From Ancylobacter vacuolatus (GTDB lineage Bacteria > Pseudomonadota > Alphaproteobacteria > Rhizobiales > Xanthobacteraceae): DNA of 64,000 nucleotides. The stretch is from contig NZ_JAUSUH010000002.1 in NCBI RefSeq assembly GCF_030813595.1, positions 682,001-746,000 of the forward strand, given 5' to 3'. Of this stretch, positions 1-9,911 are shown in pieces. The notes beneath the pieces are model-generated. The model did no database searches and had not been told where the DNA came from. It saw only the letters and a program-made list of their open reading frames with translations. Each line of letters opens with the position of its first letter. Position 1 is the stretch's first letter. Both the position numbers and the translations under genes were made by a program.

Positions 1-32
1 CCCGCCTTCCTGACGACGCCCCTGAGGCCGAC

Positions 33-1004
33 GTGGAGATCGTCGCCGCCCCTCCTGCTGCCGAGGACGTGCGCGATGCCCCGCGCAAGCGCCGGCCCAA
101 GCGGGATGTCGATGGCTGGGTGCTGCTCGACAAGCCGGTCGGCATGACCTCGACCCAGGCGGTCGGGGCGGTGAAATGGCTGTTTCAGGCCAAGAAGGCC
201 GGCCATGCCGGCACGCTCGACCCGCTCGCCTCCGGCTGCCTGCCGATCGCGCTGGGCGAGGCGACCAAGACCGTTCCCTTCGTCATGGACGGGCGCAAGG
301 TCTATCGCTTCACCGTGCGCTGGGGCATCGAGACCGACACGGACGACAGTGAGGGCCAGCCCACTGAGACCTCAGATCTGCGCCCAACGCGCGAGGCGAT
401 CCTCGACCTGCTGCCCGCCTATCGGGGCGAGATCGAACAGGTGCCGCCGAACTATTCCGCGCTCAAGATCAATGGCGAACGGGCCTATGATCTCGCCCGC
501 GACGGTGTCGAGGTCAATCTCGCCGCCCGCACCGTCGTCATCCATTCGCTGGAGCTGGTCGACCAGCCGGATGCCGACCATGCGGTGTTCGAGGCCGAAT
601 GCGGCAAGGGCACCTATGTGCGCTCGCTGGCCCGCGACTTCGGCCGGGCGCTGGGCGCGCGGGGGCATATCAGCGCCCTGCGCCGCACCCGCGTCGGCAC
701 CTTCCCCGAGGAGGAGCTGATCCCGCTGGCCAAGCTGCGCGAAGTCTCCGAGGCGATGGACGATGCGCCGCCGAGCTACGCCCTGCGCCCGGTGGAGATC
801 GGGCTGGAGAGCTTGCCGGCGCTGCGCGTCTCGTCCTCCGATGCCGCCCGCCTCGCCCATGGTCAGCCGATCATCCTGCGCGGGCGCGACGCGCCGGTGC
901 TGGAAGGCCCGGTCGCTATCACCGCCGGCGGGCGCCTCATCGCGCTTGGCGAGGCCGAAGCCGGCGAAATCCATCCCAAGCGGATCTTCCATTCCGGCAA
1001 GTGA
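33..1004 (+). CDS. truB: tRNA pseudouridine(55) synthase TruB
   Basis: Converts U55 in the T-loop of tRNAs to pseudouridine in the cytoplasm. The catalytic block [11 protein letters not shown] is clear, with the nucleophilic aspartate at residue 63 of this reading. The [13 protein letters not shown] motif precedes it, and a C-terminal PUA-like region includes [16 protein letters not shown]. The GTG at 33 is only the first candidate start inside the window: the frame is open with no stop back to base 3, so the true start may lie just upstream and the first ~25 residues are uncertain. rpsO and pnp follow on the same strand, the usual truB-rpsO-pnp order. Family assignment is firm. Confidence 0.95.
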   Translation: MEIVAAPPAAEDVRDAPRKRRPKRDVDGWVLLDKPVGMTSTQAVGAVKWLFQAKKAGHAGTLDPLASGCLPIALGEATKTVPFVMDGRKVYRFTVRWGIETDTDDSEGQPTETSDLRPTREAILDLLPAYRGEIEQVPPNYSALKINGERAYDLARDGVEVNLAARTVVIHSLELVDQPDADHAVFEAECGKGTYVRSLARDFGRALGARGHISALRRTRVGTFPEEELIPLAKLREVSEAMDDAPPSYALRPVEIGLESLPALRVSSSDAARLAHGQPIILRGRDAPVLEGPVAITAGGRLIALGEAEAGEIHPKRIFHSGK

Positions 1005-1012
1005 GAGTGCGG

Positions 1013-1030
1013 GCGGGTGCCTGCACCCGC
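1013..1030 (+). terminator. Hairpin after truB, no U-tract
   Basis: Perfect inverted repeat gcgggtgc/gcacccgc directly behind the truB stop. No T-run follows, so it may be an RNA stabiliser or attenuator rather than a complete intrinsic terminator. Confidence 0.35.
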
Positions 1031-1206
1031 CACTAGCACCTGCGGCGTTTTCGTGTATGGTGCGCGCGCGTCGCGGACCCCTCGTCCGCGCGAACCCATT
1101 GTTGCATCGACCGTGCTGGACGACATCCCGGCTCGGCCCGCGTCAATGGCCCGAAGCGGCGCGCAAGCGCTTCTTCATCCCCTCCCTTATGGAAAAGGAG
1201 TTTCCG

Positions 1207-1476
1207 ATGTCGATCACTGCCGAGCGCAAGCAGGCGCTCATCAAGGAATATGCCACCAAGCCGAACGACACCGGCTCGGCGGAAGTACAGGTTGCGATCC
1301 TCACCGAGCGCATCGCCAACCTGACCGGCCACTTCAAGGGCCACGCCAAGGATAACCATTCCCGCCGCGGCCTGCTCAAGATGGTGTCGGCCCGTCGTGG
1401 TCTTCTCGACTACCTCAAGAAGACCGAGGAAGCCCGCTACAAGTCGCTGATCCAGCGCCTGGGCATCCGCCGCTGA
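1207..1476 (+). CDS. rpsO: 30S ribosomal protein S15 (uS15)
   Basis: Small-subunit protein that binds 16S rRNA early in assembly. It has 89 residues, the family's usual length. Family landmarks are present: the N-terminal helix [12 protein letters not shown], the [14 protein letters not shown] segment, the DNHSRRGLL loop that contacts rRNA, and the terminal IQRLGIRR. The ATG is preceded by an aaaaggag ribosome binding site. It lies between truB and pnp as in most proteobacteria. Confidence 0.98.
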   Translation: MSITAERKQALIKEYATKPNDTGSAEVQVAILTERIANLTGHFKGHAKDNHSRRGLLKMVSARRGLLDYLKKTEEARYKSLIQRLGIRR

Positions 1477-1484
1477 TCTGAGAT

Positions 1485-1517
1485 GCGAGGCTCGCGCCGT
1501 GCCGGTGCGGGCCTCGC
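1485..1517 (+). terminator. Hairpin after rpsO
   Basis: Inverted repeat gcgaggc (1485-1491) and gcctcgc (1511-1517) starts nine bases after the rpsO stop. No T-run follows. It could be a weak terminator or a processing stem between rpsO and pnp. Confidence 0.4.
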
Positions 1518-1621
1518 GTGCTGAAAGACGGCGCGGGCGGATGACCCGTCGCGCTGAAGACGCAAGATGCGGCGGGCATGGGGCTCGCCGCGACCGATAG
1601 TGAAGCGGCGCGCCATGGCAG

Positions 1622-1714
1622 GATCGCCGGAGACTCGTGGCCCGACACCCGTGGTCCCATAATCTTGGTCCCATGGCGCCGCCTTTCTGAAGGCGGCCTG
1701 ATCGCCGGAGTCTC
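1622..1714 (+). promoter_or_regulatory. pnp 5' leader stem-loop and flanking repeats
   Basis: The leader holds a perfect 8-bp stem gccgcctt-tctg-aaggcggc (1678-1697), about 60 bases upstream of the pnp ATG. It lies between two related 15-mers, gatcgccggagactc (from 1622) and gatcgccggagtctc (from 1699). In E. coli the pnp leader hairpin is cut by RNase III and the product is used by PNPase for autoregulation. A similar role here is inference from position and structure. Confidence 0.4.
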
Positions 1715-1759
1715 TAGCCGTCTTGCCCATGGCCCCGCTTCGGAAAGCCAGAGACAGAC

Positions 1760-3919
1760 ATGTTCGATATTCACCGCGAGGAACTCGACTGGGGCGGGCG
1801 CACGCTCACCCTCGAGACCGGCCGCATGGCGCGTCAGGCCGATGGCGCCGTGCTCGCGACCTATGGCGACACCACCGTGCTCGCCACCGCCGTTTCCGCC
1901 AAGTCGGCGAAGCCCGGCCAGGACTTCTTCCCCCTGACCGTGAACTACCAGGAAAAGACCTACGCCGCCGGCCGCATCCCGGGCGGCTACTTCAAGCGCG
2001 AAGGCCGCCCGAGCGAGAAGGAGACCCTCGTCTCCCGCCTGATCGACCGTCCGATCCGCCCGCTCTTCGCCGACGGCTACAAGAACGAGACCCAGGTCGT
2101 CGTCACCGTGCTCTCGCACGACCTTGAGAACGACCCCGACATCGTGGCGCTGGTCGCCGCCTCCGCCGCGCTCACCCTGTCGGGCGTGCCTTTCATGGGC
2201 CCGATCGGCGGCGCCCGCGTTGGCTTCATTGACAATGAGTATGTGCTGAACCCGACCACCGACGAGGTCAAGGAATCGGCGCTCGACCTCGTGGTCGCCG
2301 GCACCGCCGACGCCGTGCTGATGGTCGAGTCCGAGGCCAAGGAGCTCTCCGAGGAGGTCATGCTCGGCGCGGTCATGTTTGGCCACCGCCACTTCCAGCC
2401 GGTGATCGACGCCATCATCCGCCTGGCCGAGAAGGCCGCCAAGGAGCCGCGCGACTACACCGCGCCGGACCATTCGGCGCTTGAAGCCGAGGTCCGCGCC
2501 CTGATCGATGGCGATCTGCGCGCCGCCTACAAGATCGTTCGCAAGCAGGACCGCTACGAGGCGGTTGGCAATGCCAAGTCCAAGGCCAAGGCGCATTACG
2601 CCGCGCTGGCCGCCGAGGGCAAGCCGGTGCCGGACGCCCAGGTTCTGGCCGAGGTGCTGAAGGAGCTCGAGGCCAAGATCGTGCGCTGGAACATCCTCGA
2701 CGAGGGGATCCGCATCGACGGCCGCGACACCAAGACCGTCCGCCAGATCGTCGCCGAGGCGAGCGTTCTGCCGCGCGCCCATGGCTCGGCGCTGTTCACC
2801 CGCGGCGAGACGCAGGCCCTTGTGGTCGCCACGCTGGGCACCGGCGAGGACGAGCAGTTCATCGACAGCCTGGAAGGCACCTACAAGGAGCGCTTCCTGC
2901 TGCACTACAACTTCCCTCCCTTCTCGGTCGGTGAGACCGGCCGCATGGGCTCGCCCGGCCGACGCGAAATCGGCCATGGCAAGCTCGCCTGGCGCGCCAT
3001 CCGTCCGCTGCTGCCGCCCGCGCACGAGTTCCCCTACACGCTGCGCGCCGTCTCGGAGATCCTGGAGTCGAACGGCTCCTCCTCCATGGCGACCGTCTGC
3101 GGCACCTCGCTGGCGCTGATGGACGCCGGGGTGCCGATGCGCCGCCCGGTGGCCGGCATCGCCATGGGCCTCATCCTCGAGGGTGAGAAGTTCGCCGTGC
3201 TCTCCGACATCCTCGGCGACGAGGATCACCTCGGCGACATGGACTTCAAGGTGGCCGGCACCGACAAGGGCGTCACCGCCCTGCAGATGGACATCAAGAT
3301 CGCCGGCATCACCGAGGAGATCATGAAGGTCGCCCTCACCCAGGCGAAGGACGGCCGCATCCACATTCTCGGCGAGATGAACAAGGCGCTCACTGGCGCC
3401 CGTTCCGAGCTCGGCGAGCATGCCCCGCGCATCGAGGTGATCCAGATCCCGGTCGACAAGATCCGGGAAGTGATCGGTTCGGGCGGCAAGGTGATCCGCG
3501 AGATCGTCGAGAAGACCGGCGCCAAGATCAACATCGAGGACGACGGCACGGTGAAAGTCGCCTCCGCCTCGGGCGAATCGATCAAGGCGGCGCTGAACTG
3601 GATCAAGTCCATCGCCTCCGAGCCCGAGATCGGCCAGATCTATGAGGGCACGGTGGTGAAGGTCGTCGATTTCGGCGCCTTCGTGAACTTCTTCGGCGCC
3701 AAGGACGGCCTCGTGCACGTCTCGCAGCTCGCCAAGGAGCGGGTGGCCAAGCCCTCCGACGTCGTCAAGGAAGGCGACAAGGTGAAGGTGAAGCTGCTCG
3801 GCTTCGACGAGCGCGGCAAGACCCGCCTGTCGATGAAGGTGGTCGACCAGGAGACTGGCGAGGACCTCGAAGCCAAGGGCAAGCCGGCGGATGACGCCGA
3901 GGCTGGCGCCGCCGATTGA
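1760..3919 (+). CDS. pnp: Polynucleotide phosphorylase
   Basis: Phosphorolytic 3'-5' exoribonuclease and degradosome component. At 719 residues it has full family length: two RNase PH-like domains, the second carrying the conserved [19 protein letters not shown] block near residues 485-500, then a KH domain ([15 protein letters not shown], about 570-590), and an S1 domain ([17 protein letters not shown], about 630-700). A short acidic tail ends in AEAGAAD. It follows rpsO after a 283-base structured leader, suggesting post-transcriptional control. Identification is secure. Confidence 0.98.
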   Translation: MFDIHREELDWGGRTLTLETGRMARQADGAVLATYGDTTVLATAVSAKSAKPGQDFFPLTVNYQEKTYAAGRIPGGYFKREGRPSEKETLVSRLIDRPIRPLFADGYKNETQVVVTVLSHDLENDPDIVALVAASAALTLSGVPFMGPIGGARVGFIDNEYVLNPTTDEVKESALDLVVAGTADAVLMVESEAKELSEEVMLGAVMFGHRHFQPVIDAIIRLAEKAAKEPRDYTAPDHSALEAEVRALIDGDLRAAYKIVRKQDRYEAVGNAKSKAKAHYAALAAEGKPVPDAQVLAEVLKELEAKIVRWNILDEGIRIDGRDTKTVRQIVAEASVLPRAHGSALFTRGETQALVVATLGTGEDEQFIDSLEGTYKERFLLHYNFPPFSVGETGRMGSPGRREIGHGKLAWRAIRPLLPPAHEFPYTLRAVSEILESNGSSSMATVCGTSLALMDAGVPMRRPVAGIAMGLILEGEKFAVLSDILGDEDHLGDMDFKVAGTDKGVTALQMDIKIAGITEEIMKVALTQAKDGRIHILGEMNKALTGARSELGEHAPRIEVIQIPVDKIREVIGSGGKVIREIVEKTGAKINIEDDGTVKVASASGESIKAALNWIKSIASEPEIGQIYEGTVVKVVDFGAFVNFFGAKDGLVHVSQLAKERVAKPSDVVKEGDKVKVKLLGFDERGKTRLSMKVVDQETGEDLEAKGKPADDAEAGAAD

Positions 3920-3948
3920 GCGCGCCTGCGAGGCGGCGTGCCGCCCCG

Positions 3949-3998
3949 CTAGAGCGTTTTCGAGCGAAGAGACTACCGGTTCGCGTGAAGAAAACGCG
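3949..3998. repeat. Rhizobiales-type dispersed intergenic repeat
   Basis: A ctagagcgttttcgagcgaa block is followed by accggttcgcgtgaagaaaacgcg, with terminal arms gcgttttc (3954-3961) and gaaaacgc (3990-3997). The sequence resembles a short palindromic repeat I know from many Rhizobiales intergenic regions. Only one copy is visible here, so repeat status rests on recall. Confidence 0.5.
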
Positions 3999-4013
3999 AC
4001 AAGACAAAGAATT

Positions 4014-4052
4014 AGATCACTTCACTGTTTCCGTGAAACAGTGAAGTGATCT
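4014..4052. repeat. 18-bp perfect stem, 3-base loop
   Basis: Arm 4014-4031 (agatcacttcactgtttc) is the exact reverse complement of arm 4035-4052, around the loop cgt. It directly follows the dispersed repeat and precedes a GC-rich terminator. It is AT-richer than its surroundings. It may be the second half of the same mobile or extragenic element. Confidence 0.75.
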
Positions 4053-4069
4053 GGCACCGAATGCAGAAA

Positions 4070-4095
4070 GGGCGGCCTCACGGCCGCCCTTTTCA
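4070..4095 (+). terminator. pnp intrinsic terminator, probably bidirectional
   Basis: Perfect 8-bp stem gggcggcc-tcac-ggccgccc followed by tttt. The opposite strand reads the same stem followed by tttct, so it can also end the convergent chemoreceptor transcript whose stop is at 4124. Confidence 0.85.
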
Positions 4096-4123
4096 TTTGG
4101 GTGGAGCGACCGGAAGGGGCCGT

Positions 4124-6148
4124 TCAGCCCGCTCGCACCATGTCGACGAAGCTGTGCACCTCGCGGCGCAGCGTCACCGCCTGCTGGGACAGGTCGCGGG
4201 CCGAGGTCAGCACCCGGTGAGCGGCGGCGGCGGAGGCCTGCGCCGTGCGCTGGACGGCGGAGATGTTGCTGGTGACGTCCTGTGTCCCGCTCGCCGCCTG
4301 CTGGATCGAGCGCGCGACCTCGGAGGTGGTGGCGTGCTGCTCGGTCATGGCGGCGGAAATTGCGGCCGCCGCGTTGCGCAGCTCGGTGATGGTGTGGCTG
4401 AACCCGGCGATGGCGCCCTGCACGCCGCCGGTGGATTGCTGAATACCGGAAATGCGTTCGGAAATGCCGGCGGAAGCCTCCGCCGTCTGTCCGGCCAGCG
4501 CCTTCACCTCCTGCGCCACCACGGCGAAGCCCCTTCCGGCATCGCCGGCGCGGGCCGATTCGATGGTGGCGTTGAGGGCGAGCAGGTTAGTCTGGCCGGC
4601 AATGGAGCCGATGAGGCCGGTGATCGTGCCGATCTGCTCGGCCGAGGCCTTCAGCTCGTTCATCTGGCCGGTGGTGGCGGCAACCTCGCCGACCGCCCGC
4701 TCAGTCATCACGGTGGAATGCTGCAGCCGGTCGCCGATTTCCTGCGCGGCGGCCGAAAGCTCTTCCATCGCCTCTGCCACGGTCCGCACATTGGTGGTGG
4801 CGAGCTGCGCCGCCGCCGCGACCGCCTCGGCCTGGGTGGTGGCCTCCTCGGCAGTGGCGTTGAGCGCTTCGGAGGCGGCCTGCAGGTCGCTGGCGGCATT
4901 GGCGACCATGTCGACCACCGCCCCCACCGCCGTTTCGAACTGGTCGGCGAGCTGGCGCATTTCCGCGTGCCGGTTCTCGGCTGCGCGCAGCGACAGGCGG
5001 TGGGCTTCCTCGCGCAGCCGCTCCGCCTCGCGCAACCCGTCGCGGAAGACGGTCAACGCGCGGGCCTGTTCGCCGATTTCGTCGGTGCGCACGGCATGGG
5101 GAATGACGGTCTCCAGATCGCCGGCCGAGACCTGCTCCATCGCCTCGCTCACTTCGCGCACTGGACGGGCAATGCCGAAGAATGAGTAGGCACCGGCTAG
5201 CACCGCCGCGAGAATGGCGATGGACGAGAAGACGAGGATGCGCGTCATGCCGTCGCCCAGCGCCTCAGTGGCCAGCGCCTTGGCCTCCTCGGCCTGGCCT
5301 CGCGTCTCGCCCACGACCTGGTTGAGCACACGGGTGGTCTCGCGCATCAGCGGCGCGCTGCGGTCATTCACGAGCGCGGCTCGAGTGGCGAGTTCGGCGA
5401 GATTGGCGTCGATGAGCTGCTTGTAGACGTCAAAATCCTTGAGCGCGATCTCCACCGTCGCCACCACCTGAGCGTTGTCCGCCAGTTGCTGGCGGACATC
5501 GGCGAGGATGTTCGCCACCCGGTTCTGCATCGAGGTCAGGCGCTTGAGCTGCTTGGTGTCGCCCTCCAGCATATAGGTGGACGCGGCGAGGTTGATATTG
5601 TCGACCAGCTGTTCCAGCGGCTGCACGTTGCTGGCCATCTCCGTCTGGCCGAGCTCATGCATCTGCCCGACAAGCGTGGAAAAATGGGTGCGCGCCCGCA
5701 TGGCGAGGGCGGGGCGCTCCTCGACCAGCCGCTGCTGCGTCAGCTCCGACTCGTGAACCTCGTCGGTGACGGCACCGATCTCGCCGAGCAGTAGCTTCAA
5801 CTTGCGGAAATCCGCCCGGTCGTCCTCATGGGTTTCCAGCTCCATCAGCCGATCGAGCCGGCCCTGCGCCGCCTCAATATCCGTGTCGACGGCGCGGAGC
5901 AGCGCGTCATTGTTCGGATTGGCGAAGGACAGCCGCAGCTCGGTGGCGTTGAGCTGGATCCGGGTAAGCAACTGGCTCACGCTCTCACTTTCGCTCAGAA
6001 TCGCGGCTTGCCGGTCCGAGGCCGCATTGGCTTCCTCGATACTCGACATTGCGTAATGCCGGCTGACCAGCACGCCGCACGACAAAAGAATCAGCAGCAC
6101 GGACGCGATGCCGAGCTTCATGGCGATGCCCAATCGCATCGTACCCAC
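4124..6148 (-). CDS. Methyl-accepting chemotaxis protein
   Basis: Transmembrane chemoreceptor signalling to CheA/CheW. In order: TM1 (about 7-28), a ~275-residue periplasmic helical sensor region, TM2 (about 303-323), HAMP linker ([21 protein letters not shown]), then a coiled-coil signalling domain. The signature hairpin ([20 protein letters not shown], then [15 protein letters not shown]) lies near 510-552. The start chosen is GTG at 6148 because GGAGG sits six bases upstream of it; the ATG at 6139 is the alternative. No che genes are nearby, so it is an orphan receptor. The ligand cannot be read from sequence. Confidence 0.9.
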   Translation of the reverse strand: MGTMRLGIAMKLGIASVLLILLSCGVLVSRHYAMSSIEEANAASDRQAAILSESESVSQLLTRIQLNATELRLSFANPNNDALLRAVDTDIEAAQGRLDRLMELETHEDDRADFRKLKLLLGEIGAVTDEVHESELTQQRLVEERPALAMRARTHFSTLVGQMHELGQTEMASNVQPLEQLVDNINLAASTYMLEGDTKQLKRLTSMQNRVANILADVRQQLADNAQVVATVEIALKDFDVYKQLIDANLAELATRAALVNDRSAPLMRETTRVLNQVVGETRGQAEEAKALATEALGDGMTRILVFSSIAILAAVLAGAYSFFGIARPVREVSEAMEQVSAGDLETVIPHAVRTDEIGEQARALTVFRDGLREAERLREEAHRLSLRAAENRHAEMRQLADQFETAVGAVVDMVANAASDLQAASEALNATAEEATTQAEAVAAAAQLATTNVRTVAEAMEELSAAAQEIGDRLQHSTVMTERAVGEVAATTGQMNELKASAEQIGTITGLIGSIAGQTNLLALNATIESARAGDAGRGFAVVAQEVKALAGQTAEASAGISERISGIQQSTGGVQGAIAGFSHTITELRNAAAAISAAMTEQHATTSEVARSIQQAASGTQDVTSNISAVQRTAQASAAAAHRVLTSARDLSQQAVTLRREVHSFVDMVRAG

Positions 6149-6209
6149 GGAACACCTCCACAGAGCATTTAACCTGCCGTTAGAGGAGGTCATCTGGCTT
6201 GTGTGAGAC

Positions 6210-6237
6210 TTGCCAAGGGACTAGTTGCCAAGGGACT
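6210..6237. repeat. 13-bp direct repeat upstream of the chemoreceptor gene
   Basis: ttgccaagggact occurs at 6210-6222 and 6225-6237, a 15-base period. It lies between the asparaginase stop and the chemoreceptor start. It could be a tandem regulator site or a small slippage duplication. Confidence 0.6.
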
Positions 6238-6296
6238 CGCCGGGTGGCCTTTGGCCGGCCGGGTGCTGTCAGCGACGGCGCAATCGCGCGCCGGGC

Positions 6297-7286
6297 TCAG
6301 CCATAAGCGGCAAAGGCGCTAGCGAGTGCCGCGCGGTCCCAGCCGCCGGCCAGCGCCAGGGTGAGCAGCAGGCGGGCCTTCACCCCGGTAAGCAGCCCGG
6401 CGCAGAGCACGCCGCGCCCCAGAAGGTCGATCTCCGAGCCGGGATAGGCATAGGTGCGCTCGAATACCGGGCCGGCCAGCGTTCGGCTGGCCAGCACCAC
6501 CGGCATCCGGGCCGCGACCTCGCCTACGCTCTCGGCGATTGCCGCCGGCACATGGCCCGCCCCGGCGCCCTCGATGACGAGGCCGGCAAAGCCAAGTTCA
6601 GGCACCGCCCGCAGCAGCCTTCCATCGTCGCCCATGGCGATCTTGAGCAGCGCCACCGGCGGCAGGGTCCCCGTGCCGGCTTCCAGCGCGGGAAGCGCCG
6701 GCCGCGCCACGCGAGCAAGCATCCGCACGCGCCCCTCCGCCACCAGCCCGAGCGGACCGGCCATATCGGAGACGAAGGCGGAGGTGAGCGCGGTGTGCGC
6801 CTTGCGCACGAAGCGCGCGGCATGGATCTCGTCGTTCAGCACGACGAGCGTGCCGAGCCCGCGCGCGGCCTCGCTCACGGCGACGAGGGCGGCGGCGTGG
6901 AGATTGGCCGGCCCGTCGGCGCCCGGCTGCTGCGGCCCGCGCATGGCGCCGACCACCACCACCGGGCGCTCATCACGCACCAGCAGGTCGAGCGCGAAGG
7001 CTGTCTCCTCGATCGTGTCGGTGCCCTGGATGACGATGGCGCCGTCCACGCCCTGGGCGAAGCCGGCGATTATCTCGGCGGCCACGGAGGCGATGTTCTC
7101 CAGCGTCAGCGAGGCGCTGCCGACCTTCAGCGGCGAGCGTGCCTCGATGTGCGCCACTTCGGCAAGGCCCGGCACGGCGGCCACCAGCTCGGCGGCCCCC
7201 AGTGTCGGCAGGATGCCCCCGCTGGCGCTCGCCGTCATGGTGATGGTGCCGCCGAGGGAAAGGACGAGAAGACGGGGAAGCGGCAT
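6297..7286 (-). CDS. L-asparaginase (type I/II family)
   Basis: Hydrolyses asparagine to aspartate and ammonia. It has 329 residues with both family motifs: LGGTITM at residues 11-17 (nucleophilic Thr14) and QGTDTIEE at 87-94 (Thr89, Asp90). A VVVGAMRGPQQPGADGPANL segment matches the conserved VGAMRP...D.N region. No convincing signal peptide is seen, suggesting a cytoplasmic enzyme. It begins 67 bases after glcF on the same strand and may be the last gene of that operon. Some glutaminase activity cannot be excluded. Confidence 0.88.
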   Translation of the reverse strand: MPLPRLLVLSLGGTITMTASASGGILPTLGAAELVAAVPGLAEVAHIEARSPLKVGSASLTLENIASVAAEIIAGFAQGVDGAIVIQGTDTIEETAFALDLLVRDERPVVVVGAMRGPQQPGADGPANLHAAALVAVSEAARGLGTLVVLNDEIHAARFVRKAHTALTSAFVSDMAGPLGLVAEGRVRMLARVARPALPALEAGTGTLPPVALLKIAMGDDGRLLRAVPELGFAGLVIEGAGAGHVPAAIAESVGEVAARMPVVLASRTLAGPVFERTYAYPGSEIDLLGRGVLCAGLLTGVKARLLLTLALAGGWDRAALASAFAAYG

Positions 7287-7353
7287 GGAAGACCCTGACG
7301 AAGCAGCAATGGGGCCGAGATCATAGCCGCCTGCCGCGCCTTCTGTCAGGTGC

Positions 7354-8673
7354 TCACGCCGCCGCGCGGATCCCCGTCAGCTCGGCCGGCATTGGCCCGC
7401 CGGTCGCCCAGTCCAGCAGTTCCACCGTGTGCACCACCGGCAGGTCCGTGCCGCCGCCAATCTGCGTCATGCAGCCAATATTGCCGGCGGCGATCACCTC
7501 CGGCTCGGTGCGCTCGATATTGGCCACTTTGCGCGAGCGCAGGCGCTCGGCGATCTCTGGCTGCAGGATGTTGTAGGTGCCAGCCGAGCCGCAGCACAGA
7601 TGCCCCTCGGCCGGCTCCAGCACGGTGAAGCCGACGCTGGCCAGCAGCGTCTTCGGCGGGGTGCGGACCCGTTGACCATGCTGCAGCGAGCAGGCCGAGT
7701 GATAGGCGACGCGGATGCCCGGCGCGATGACCGGGGCCGGCAGCTCCTGCGCGGCCAGGAACTCGCTGACATCCTTGGCCAGCGCCGACACCTTGGCCGC
7801 GCGTTCGGCATAGGCCGGCTCGGTGCGCAGCATGTGGCCGTAGTCCTTGATCGTCGTGCCGCAGCCCGAGGTGGTGACGAGGATGGCGTCAAGCCCCTCG
7901 CCCTCGATCTCGCGCCACCAGGCGTCGACATTGGCGCGGGCATTGGCCAGCGCCAGCTCTTCCTTGCCCATGTGGTGGGTGAGCGAGCCGCAGCAGCCCC
8001 CGCCTATCGGCCGCACGATCTCCACCCCCATGCGGGTCATCAGCCGGATCGCCGCCGCGTCGATCTCCGGCCGCAGCACCGGCTGGGCGCAGCCATCGAG
8101 CAGGGCGACGCGGGCGCGGCGGACGCCCTGCGCCGGGAACCGGCGCACGCCCTCATCGGCGGAGCGGGTGGCCGGGCGGGCGGGGGCGAGGCGCAGCATG
8201 GCGGCGATGGGCCGCATCCCCGGCACCGCCGCGAACAGGCCGGCGAAGGGCCGCGCCAGCATCGCGCCGCCAATGGCGAGGCGGAACAGCGTCCGGTTCG
8301 GCAGGACCCGCGCCAGCAGGGCCCGTGTCAGCCGGTCCATCACCGGGCGATGATAGGTCTTCTCCACATGGTCGCGGGCATGGTCGACCAGGTGCATGTA
8401 GTGCACGCCGGAGGGGCAGGTGGTCATGCAGGAGAGGCAGGAGAGGCAGCGGTCGACGTGCTTGACGACCTCGGCCGTCGCCGGCCGGTCGTTCTCCAGC
8501 ATGTCCTTGATCAGGTAGATGCGTCCGCGCGGGGAATCCAGCTCGTCACCCAGCAGCACATAGGTCGGGCAGGTGGCGGTGCAGAAGCCACAATGGACAC
8601 ACGCGCGCAGCACCTGCTCGGAGCGGGCGGTCTGCGGGTCGGCGAGCTGGGCGAGGGAGAAGTTGGTCTGCAT
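7354..8673 (-). CDS. glcF: Glycolate oxidase iron-sulfur subunit GlcF
   Basis: Iron-sulfur subunit of glycolate dehydrogenase (GlcDEF), passing electrons from glycolate oxidation towards the quinone pool. Two N-terminal 4Fe-4S motifs are visible, CVHCGFCTATCP (from residue 26) and CLSCLSCMTTCP (about 73-84). Two CCG-type cysteine motifs follow in the C-terminal half (GGGCCGSLTHH and HLCCGSAGTYN). Length 439 fits the family. The ATG lies three bases after the glcE stop, consistent with translational coupling. Confidence 0.95.
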   Translation of the reverse strand: MQTNFSLAQLADPQTARSEQVLRACVHCGFCTATCPTYVLLGDELDSPRGRIYLIKDMLENDRPATAEVVKHVDRCLSCLSCMTTCPSGVHYMHLVDHARDHVEKTYHRPVMDRLTRALLARVLPNRTLFRLAIGGAMLARPFAGLFAAVPGMRPIAAMLRLAPARPATRSADEGVRRFPAQGVRRARVALLDGCAQPVLRPEIDAAAIRLMTRMGVEIVRPIGGGCCGSLTHHMGKEELALANARANVDAWWREIEGEGLDAILVTTSGCGTTIKDYGHMLRTEPAYAERAAKVSALAKDVSEFLAAQELPAPVIAPGIRVAYHSACSLQHGQRVRTPPKTLLASVGFTVLEPAEGHLCCGSAGTYNILQPEIAERLRSRKVANIERTEPEVIAAGNIGCMTQIGGGTDLPVVHTVELLDWATGGPMPAELTGIRAAA

Positions 8674-8676
8674 CGC

Positions 8677-9909
8677 TCACACTCCCGCATACATACGGCC
8701 GGGGCTCAGCACCCGGCCGGGGTCGAAGCCGTTCTTCATCCGGGCGATCAACGCGCCGGTGATCGGGTCGAGCGGCTGGAACACCTCCTCGCGCGCCCGC
8801 GCTGCCGCCGAGGCGCGGATCAGCGTCGCATGGCCGCCCCCCGCGCCCGCCACCGCCGCGCGGACGCGCGCGCTGTGCGGCTCAGTGCCCGGCACCTCGA
8901 CCCAGACCAGCCCGCCGGCCCAGTCATAGAGGCAGCGCGCGCCGATCTCGCGCAGCGCAGCGCCCACTGCGGGCCCGGCCATCGGCGCCACCGAGACGCG
9001 CCAGATGGCGGGGGCCGTGTCGAGAGCGCCACCCACCGGGAACGCAAACGGCTCCACATCGCGCACCCCCTGCCAGAAGGCGCGCGAGGCGTCGGCGTCG
9101 AGAAAGGACAGCGTGCCATGGGCGCGCAGCATCGCCTCCAGCTTGCCGCGCCGGTGGACGATGGAGGGCTTGACCCCCTCCAGCCGCAGCGCCGTCACCG
9201 CCACCCCAGCCCCGGCGACGGCCGGAATCCGGGCAGCGAGTTCGGCCGGCGCATGGGCGGCACCGGACACGTCGTAATAGGAGCCGACCGCTGCGCTCAT
9301 CACGCCGGCGGCGGCAGCGTCGTCGAGGCCGAGAACCAGCAGCGTCTCCACTGTTTCCGGGCGTGGCAGCACCTTGATGGTAAGTTCGGTAAAGGCGGCG
9401 AGCGTGCCATAGGATCCGGAAAGCCCGCGCGGCAGGTCATAGCCGGTGACGTTCTTCACCACCCGCCCGCCCGCCTTGAACGCTTCGGCCCGGCCGGAGA
9501 CCGCGCGCACGCCCAGCGCATGGTCGCGCGCCGCTCCGGCGCTCGGCCGGCGCGGTCCGGCGAGGTTGCAGGCGATCAGCCCGCCCAGCGTGCCCCCGCC
9601 CGGCGCCACGCCCAGCAGCGGGCCGAAATCCATCGGTTCGAAGGCCAGCATCTGCTTGGAAGCGGCGACCAGTCCCTCGATCTCCGCCACGGATGTGCCG
9701 GCCTTGGCGCTCAGCACCAGCTCTTCCGGCTCATAGAGGGTGACGCCGGAGAGGCCCTTCAGCTCCAGCGTGGCGTCGGTCTGGATGTGTCGGCCGAGGG
9801 GCGCCTTGGAGCCGGAACCGGCGACATCCAGCGTGCGGGCGTTGGAAACGGCCCAGCGCACGGCCTCGACCACATCGGCCTCGTCGCGCGGACACAGCCT
9901 CTCGCTCAT
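8677..9909 (-). CDS. glcE: Glycolate oxidase FAD-binding subunit GlcE
   Basis: FAD-binding subunit of glycolate oxidase, 410 residues. It has the VAGSGSKAPLGR N-terminal segment, the APGGGTLGGLIACNLAGPRR FAD-binding block, and NVTGYDLPRGLSGSYGTLA, typical of GlcE. The start at 9909 is chosen because GGGAGG lies nine bases upstream; the frame stays open further but without family similarity. The preceding gene's stop is at 9912, so the two are nearly contiguous. Glycolate oxidation serves photorespiration-type salvage, consistent with, but not proof of, an autotrophic or methylotrophic lifestyle. Confidence 0.95.
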   Translation of the reverse strand: MSERLCPRDEADVVEAVRWAVSNARTLDVAGSGSKAPLGRHIQTDATLELKGLSGVTLYEPEELVLSAKAGTSVAEIEGLVAASKQMLAFEPMDFGPLLGVAPGGGTLGGLIACNLAGPRRPSAGAARDHALGVRAVSGRAEAFKAGGRVVKNVTGYDLPRGLSGSYGTLAAFTELTIKVLPRPETVETLLVLGLDDAAAAGVMSAAVGSYYDVSGAAHAPAELAARIPAVAGAGVAVTALRLEGVKPSIVHRRGKLEAMLRAHGTLSFLDADASRAFWQGVRDVEPFAFPVGGALDTAPAIWRVSVAPMAGPAVGAALREIGARCLYDWAGGLVWVEVPGTEPHSARVRAAVAGAGGGHATLIRASAAARAREEVFQPLDPITGALIARMKNGFDPGRVLSPGRMYAGV

Positions 9910-9911
9910 CT

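Noticed and set aside
1415..3718. 767-codon frame antisense to pnp
   Set aside because: Same shadow-frame signature; pnp on the plus strand is fully conserved.
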